A stretch of DNA of 64,000 nt from Micrasema longulum (taxonomy: Eukaryota; Arthropoda; Insecta; Trichoptera; Brachycentridae), in contig JAGVSM010004988.1 in the NCBI GenBank assembly GCA_022494885.1, forward strand, positions 124,001 through 188,000. The letters are read 5' to 3'. Under the pieces are notes generated by a model, which saw nothing but the letters and a program-made list of their open reading frames with translations, had not been told where the DNA came from and did no database searches. Of the stretch, positions 59,162 through 64,000 are shown piece after piece. Position numbers and translations under genes: made by a program. Position 1 is the first letter of the stretch. Each line of letters starts with the position of its first letter.

Positions 59162-60223
59162 AATAATGAAAGATAATACATTATCGACTAATTTGTTTTT
59201 TTTTTATGTCCTCTTGTTCCCTTCATTTGGAAAAATTCAGACGCAACTTATGTAAACACCTAATATTTTGACGAAACAATCATATTATACAGTAACAAAA
59301 CTAGAAAAGAAACAATAACGAAAAAGCAATGACAAATGCCGGCATTGTGCCGATATCGTTTCAAAGCTAAATTACATCATAATAACATCAAAATACTTAG
59401 TAAAAAAAATTAAAAATCCCAGTTGGGCGTAAATAAAACAAATAAATTATGTACGTACCTACGTCCTACATAACATATTATTATGTATGATACACTAAAA
59501 AGTAATCATTTTGTTAGCCATCTCGGAAAAGGTAAAACAGGTTGTAAACCATTTTTCTTTTTCATTCTATCTTTTGTATCCGTGGGTTCTTATTAAAGCG
59601 GGTCTTTTTATAAAGTGGGACGATTTTATAAAGGGAATTGTATTCTTCATATACCTACATAATTTCACTCGATGTTGGCGGCCGTTTATTTGTGAAAAAT
59701 AAATAAATCATACCGTTAGATCGTCAAAATATATCTGTCGATATTGCATCACCGCGCAGGCGCAGTGCGAACTGTGCTTGTGACCGAGGAACGTTTTCTA
59801 GCGCGAGCGCTCGGGTGTGTATTCTGAGATTTTGACTAATGAATTCCCATGTTCTTGTCGTTGCAGAAGCTTTTATAAGAATTCGGGAATTTAAAATTGA
59901 GTGCGAAAATGTTTAAATATTTTGTTATTATTTATTTTAGTTACTCAATTAAGATAAGAGGGACAAGACTCAATTTATATATCTACATGTATAATTTTAT
60001 TTCTGAAATCAATAATCTTCAAAACTGATTCAAAAAGGGTTCAACGAACGTCAATATTTTTTTAATACTATGTAAAAAAAACTTTATTTTTATCCGATCA
60101 AATTTTTAAAATTGAAAATGCGGTATAAAATATTAATTTTATATTTCTGTTATTTTACACCCTCATACGAACAGTGTTATGATTACAGTAAGCCATACAG
60201 AAATAACCCAACATTTTCCGTCA
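59162..60223. other. Non-coding, one GC-rich NRF1-like site
   Basis: CGCGCAGGCGCAGTGCG at 59753-59769 resembles two overlapping NRF1-type words within a small CpG-rich patch (59750-59820). Nothing coding is seen. Confidence 0.25.
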
Positions 60224-60231
60224 CAAATTAG

Positions 60232-60458
60232 TAGTGACCGACCGAAGTTTCTAAGTTAATGTTCATATAGCGTATATTGAAGAAATGTTACATATGTATA
60301 ACATAACAATGAACCAAAAACCGCTAAAAGTAATCAAATTTATGCCTTTTATTTCAATGTGTAGGAACTTGTAAGGTTCAACAATTAAAACGCCTAATTT
60401 TAGGCGTTTTGAAGTGACTTTTAACTTATTTACATGTGTTAGTTTCGGTCGGTCACTA
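60232..60458. mobile_element. hAT-type MITE, 227 bp, complete
   Basis: The terminal inverted repeats are exact over 15 bases, TAGTGACCGACCGAA at 60232-60246 and its complement at 60444-60458. The element is flanked by a perfect 8-bp duplication CAAATTAG (60224-60231 and 60459-60466). An 8-bp duplication with TAGTG/CAGTG-type ends is diagnostic of hAT elements. There is no transposase frame. A perfect hairpin of 11-bp arms (60387-60410) lies in the right half. Confidence 0.9.
60387..60410. repeat. Perfect 11-bp hairpin within the hAT MITE
   Basis: AAAACGCCTAA-TT-TTAGGCGTTTT. Confidence 0.9.
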
Positions 60459-60466
60459 CAAATTAG

Positions 60467-62247
60467 TTCAACTTCTCCACATCATAAAATATCGTCATCT
60501 TGAAATAAGCTAAATTGTAATTTTAGTACTGATAAATTTAATTATATAATACTATAAAGCCCTCTTAACATTTTCTACTAATATCGTTATTTTACATAAA
60601 TAAGTTTTATGGAGAATATATAATATCTAAAATTATTCATTTTTCTAAATTGATCGACGCGAATAACAATATTATATATGAAAATAAACCGGTCTAAAAA
60701 AATTATAACGTGTGTATTAAATTATAAAATATTTCATCTGTAAATTTGTCTAAAACGATACAGGATTTCATAGTGAAAAAATTCAATATAAATGTAATTA
60801 GTTCGACTATGAATAGTAATAATAAAATAGTTTCAGCTCATTATTTATATATAAATCATTGAAATCATTAATTGAACGAGAGGCGGATAACTCTAATTTA
60901 TTAAGTACCAGCTGGACCAAAAAGTGTTTAAAAAAGGTAACTATAAATTACGGTTTCGCTTTCAATTGTCAAAATAATGTCACCTTATTTGGCCCATTTT
61001 GATGAAAACATAACAATTATTTATTGAACTTTCAACGTTTTCCGTGCAACCGCTTCTAAAAGAATGACCGACGCCGACCTTTTTATTTTCATCAGATTAA
61101 TTAACAATTATGTTCAATAGTACGATATAACCTACTTTAAATTATCACATTATCATAACTACTCGTAATAATTATATATCTACGTTAATTTTCCTCTGTT
61201 TTATGTACGCACTTAAAATTGCAGTAAAATATCCAAATAATGGCAAGCAACAGTCGTAAATTTTACTACGCGTTTTCAGGAAATCCAAAAGTTAATTGGG
61301 ATACGAAAAAAAAACTTGAATGGCTTTCACTAGAACGTTTTGCGTGCTAGTAATTACAGATGTTCGCGTGCGCTATGTTCGACACCCCTGACCTAGGAAA
61401 GCGATGGGCAGGTATGGATGTGTGTGTGATGTATTTTTCCGCAATACGGTGGACGTTGGCGATGCGCCTGCCCGACCCAATTCACCTTCGGCCGTGTGAA
61501 TACTGAATAGCGAATAGCAAACAGCTCTGACCCACTCGACTCCTATTATCGTTATTTACTAAATGCATCAAACTGTCTTGGCCTACATGACCAGCACCGA
61601 GCACGAGACATTCTTTCCGCGAGTGATTAGTCCTATGTTTCAATTATTCAGTTCACGGTTAAATTACAAGCGAAACACTTACTTTTTCGGAACAGTCTAC
61701 AAATAAAATCAGCGTAGGATTAATCAACATAAAAATGTAGCTACTTAATCCAGAAGATTATAATGGGTAATGTATGCATTTGTGAAATATATTGTTACCG
61801 ATTTACCTAAGTTTATGAGGCATGATCTTTCCGGCGAAAAGTAATTGTATTTTGATTATAGAAAACTTTTAAGTGATTTTTTTTTATTAGAAAATATTGT
61901 TTATTAGTGATCAATCACTTTGGTCAACCAAAGATTCAGTTTCGGCCAATAAAACGAGTTGGAGCCGCGGTTTCGGTTTCGAAACTTCGGCTCGGCCGAA
62001 ACCTGCTGTCGGGATGTGTCAGATTACGCTCGACTGTACTCGGGTGGAAAATTAGCACAATTCGAGATATTGGATTCTTGTCCATTCAAATAATCGGTTA
62101 TTGTCCATTCAAATAATTATAAAAAATATACTTATTTTGTGATTTTTTACTATATAGTTAGTATTTCTAAGATCTTTCATATTTATATTTTAGTAATTCC
62201 TTTATAGTTAATACGTCTTATAGCGTACATTGAAGATCTGTTACATA
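60467..62247. other. AT-rich DNA, possible hAT end
   Basis: TATGTTCGACACCCCTGAC (about 61375-61393) is the complement of a CAGGGGTGTCGAACATA word like the ends of some hAT elements. No partner is found. The 69-codon frame at 61907-62116 is not recognised. Confidence 0.3.
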
Positions 62248-62618
62248 CAGGGTGTTCTTTAAACCCTGTCACATCCGAAACCACGATGATCAGTATGGGC
62301 AAGAAGACGTATTAGCACATTAAAAAAAATGTTTAGAACGAAGAAATTTAAAAAAAAAAAAATGAAAAAAACAAATAGTTGCTTACTTCTGCAGGGGAGA
62401 AGCGAGAGGGGCGCGGCCGCGCGGTCGACATTGTACCAGACTCCCCCCTCCCTCCTTCTCGTTATTCCCCTGCAGATGTAAGCAACCATTTGTTTTTTTT
62501 AATATTTTATTTTTGTAAATTTAATTCGTTCTAAAAAAAATTTTAATGTGCCAATATGTCTTTCTGCTCACACTGATCATCGTGGTTTCGGATGTGACAG
62601 GGTTTTAAGAACACCCTG
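62248..62618. mobile_element. Fold-back MITE, TA target site (copy 2)
   Basis: This 371-bp relative of the 298-653 element has better matched ends: CAGGGTGTTCTTTAAACCCT on the left and the same word, with one extra A in the A run, as the complement on the right. It is flanked by TA on each side (62246-62247 and 62619-62620). The centre contains GCGCGGCCGCGCGG and the CTTCTGCAGGGGAGAA inner arms. The minus-strand frame at 62259-62489 is a by-product. Confidence 0.85.
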
Positions 62619-64000
62619 TATTATATATCTGACGCGAATCTATAAATGTATTTTACTATTTAAAACTAAGCTTACCTTAAACACATTATTAAACTGATAA
62701 TAATTTGTTAAATATGTACCTATGGAGTAGGTAGGTTTGTCGCATTATAATCATTATTAATTTTGTACACATATACATAAATACATTTTGCGTATAAACA
62801 TAGAAAAACGATTTAAAGAACATCAAACAGGCAAACTGTAATATAATAGTTTTTTTTTATGTTTTTAAAAGGTCATCTTTGTAACACAGATTTCTCAAAT
62901 GTAACTTTTTCGCTTTCTAACTTGTGCAATAATAAATTATTAAAGTTCCCGTCAAACTGTATACTCAGCCACGCGCATAACACCAAACAGGTTCCTATCG
63001 ACGAATTTCTATCGTGATGGAAGTTCAAAGAGTAAAGTTAACACTGCGGCCACGATGATAAAATATTCAGTTGGTTTTATTCAATAATCAAGTTTTTAAG
63101 TCACAAAACACTTAATATATTCCATTACATGATAACAAATTGACCCTAAAGGTTATTGTAAAATTCTCGGCAGATCGAAATTTAATTACAATCAGTCTAG
63201 ATTCATATTTACAACAAATATATTTAATTAGTTGAATTGTTTATCAATCGTGATTGATCACTTGAATACTCAAAATTATCTTATCCGCACCTGGTGCATA
63301 GGGCACTGCATGGGTAAACTACAAAATTTCATATCCAACAAATATTTTCATAGCTCCAGATTCTAACAATTGTTTTATTAAAGCATAGTTTCGAATATAA
63401 ATTCAAGTTTTTCAAAAATAAGTTGGTATGTACATTTCAAAATCAAAATTTGAAGTTTGTACTTCTCGACAAGTAAATGCCTGTTTCCGAAAGGGTCGAC
63501 ATACCTGCGTACCAGGCGCGTTCCGCCCATACATTCTGCGGATGCGGCTCATCCCTTAAATATTTGAAGATAGTCACATGTATTTGATTATTAAAAATTA
63601 CAATATGAAAATATTCCTCAAATTAACGCAGAAAATTTTCGAGCGCACGCAATTTACAAATTCAAACAATATTTTCAGTATACAACCTACCTACGTATGC
63701 ATTTCCTATATCAATATACTGAATATCGAGGTACCTTGGCCTTGTTCGTTAGATACGCAGGAATCTGGATACTACTCTTTATTTTGAGTCCAGTTCAATT
63801 AGACATGTTCGAATTTCCGCGCACGCGCGTTAAGGTTTGTAACGTTGTCATATTGCTCTACGAGACTCATAATAAGATAAAAGAGCATCTAACTCATATA
63901 ATGCAAATAAAAACGACTCTAATAATGTATAGCGTAGCGTATTCTTGAAATTTGGCCAAAATTTAAGAACATCTCGAGTTTAAGGTACTGTCCTAATGTT
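62619..64000. other. AT-rich sequence to the window end, nothing recognised
   Basis: Two short plus-strand frames (63578-63948) overlap and have no domain. No repeat was matched. Confidence 0.4.

Noticed and set aside
1..64000. CRISPR array, bacterial operon or prophage
   Set aside because: There are no spaced direct repeats of CRISPR type and no bacterial genes or ribosome-binding sites. The content is eukaryotic.

Overview
This window looks like non-coding euchromatin of an arthropod, most likely an insect. It is AT-rich and has no operon-like gene layout. It is packed with eukaryotic transposable elements: a Ty3/gypsy LTR element, jockey/CR1-like non-LTR tails, mariner, hAT-type and TA-type MITEs, and tRNA-derived SINEs. 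Short AT microsatellites and scattered CpG-rich islands complete the picture. The LTR element belongs to the CsRn1/Kabuki clade known from insects and flukes. The sequence alone does not settle the order; Lepidoptera and Hemiptera are both plausible. I found no host protein-coding gene that I can name. Most short open frames are chance frames in intronic or intergenic DNA. One minus-strand frame near 24.24-24.48 kb is protein-like enough to flag as a possible exon.

Layout. 0-10 kb: a fold-back MITE with TA target duplication (298-653), a CpG-rich promoter-like island (about 3.9-4.3 kb), two copies of a MITE family with CAATGAGGAA-type ends (4.79 and 8.96 kb), and a tRNA-derived SINE (6.94 kb). 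10-21 kb: a non-LTR tail (10.08-10.7 kb), a newly noticed 214-bp MITE (10.77 kb), a second SINE family (12.98 kb), a second non-LTR tail (14.56 kb), and two related non-LTR tails in a row (18.94-21.16 kb), the first carrying a 45-bp minisatellite. 21-34 kb: a Penelope-like/hammerhead-like motif beside a perfect 25-bp palindrome (21.94-22.07 kb), two more CAATGAGG MITEs, several SINEs and a non-LTR 3' end with repeated blocks (29.52-29.88 kb). 34-49 kb: SINEs, another non-LTR RT tail (36.84-37.61 kb) and microsatellites; the rest is unassigned.

49.48-54.97 kb is the best-defined object: a nearly intact Ty3/gypsy retrotransposon. It has 365-bp LTRs about 98.6% identical, a tRNA-Trp primer-binding site, gag with a CHCC knuckle, a canonical A-AAA-AAC slippery heptamer directly before the gag stop, then protease, reverse transcriptase, RNase H and integrase. 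Two frameshifts disable pol, so this copy is young but probably not autonomous. 55-64 kb: a second hammerhead-like copy (55.75 kb), a broken and rearranged mariner (58.2-59.16 kb), a complete hAT-type MITE with a perfect 8-bp target duplication (60.22-60.47 kb) and a second copy of the fold-back MITE (62.25-62.62 kb).

The elements do not form a pathway together. The window is a record of repeated mobile-element insertion. The points most worth following are the hammerhead-like repeats, the hAT MITE, the fold-back MITE family, the CRE-carrying MITE family and the gag-pol frameshift signal.
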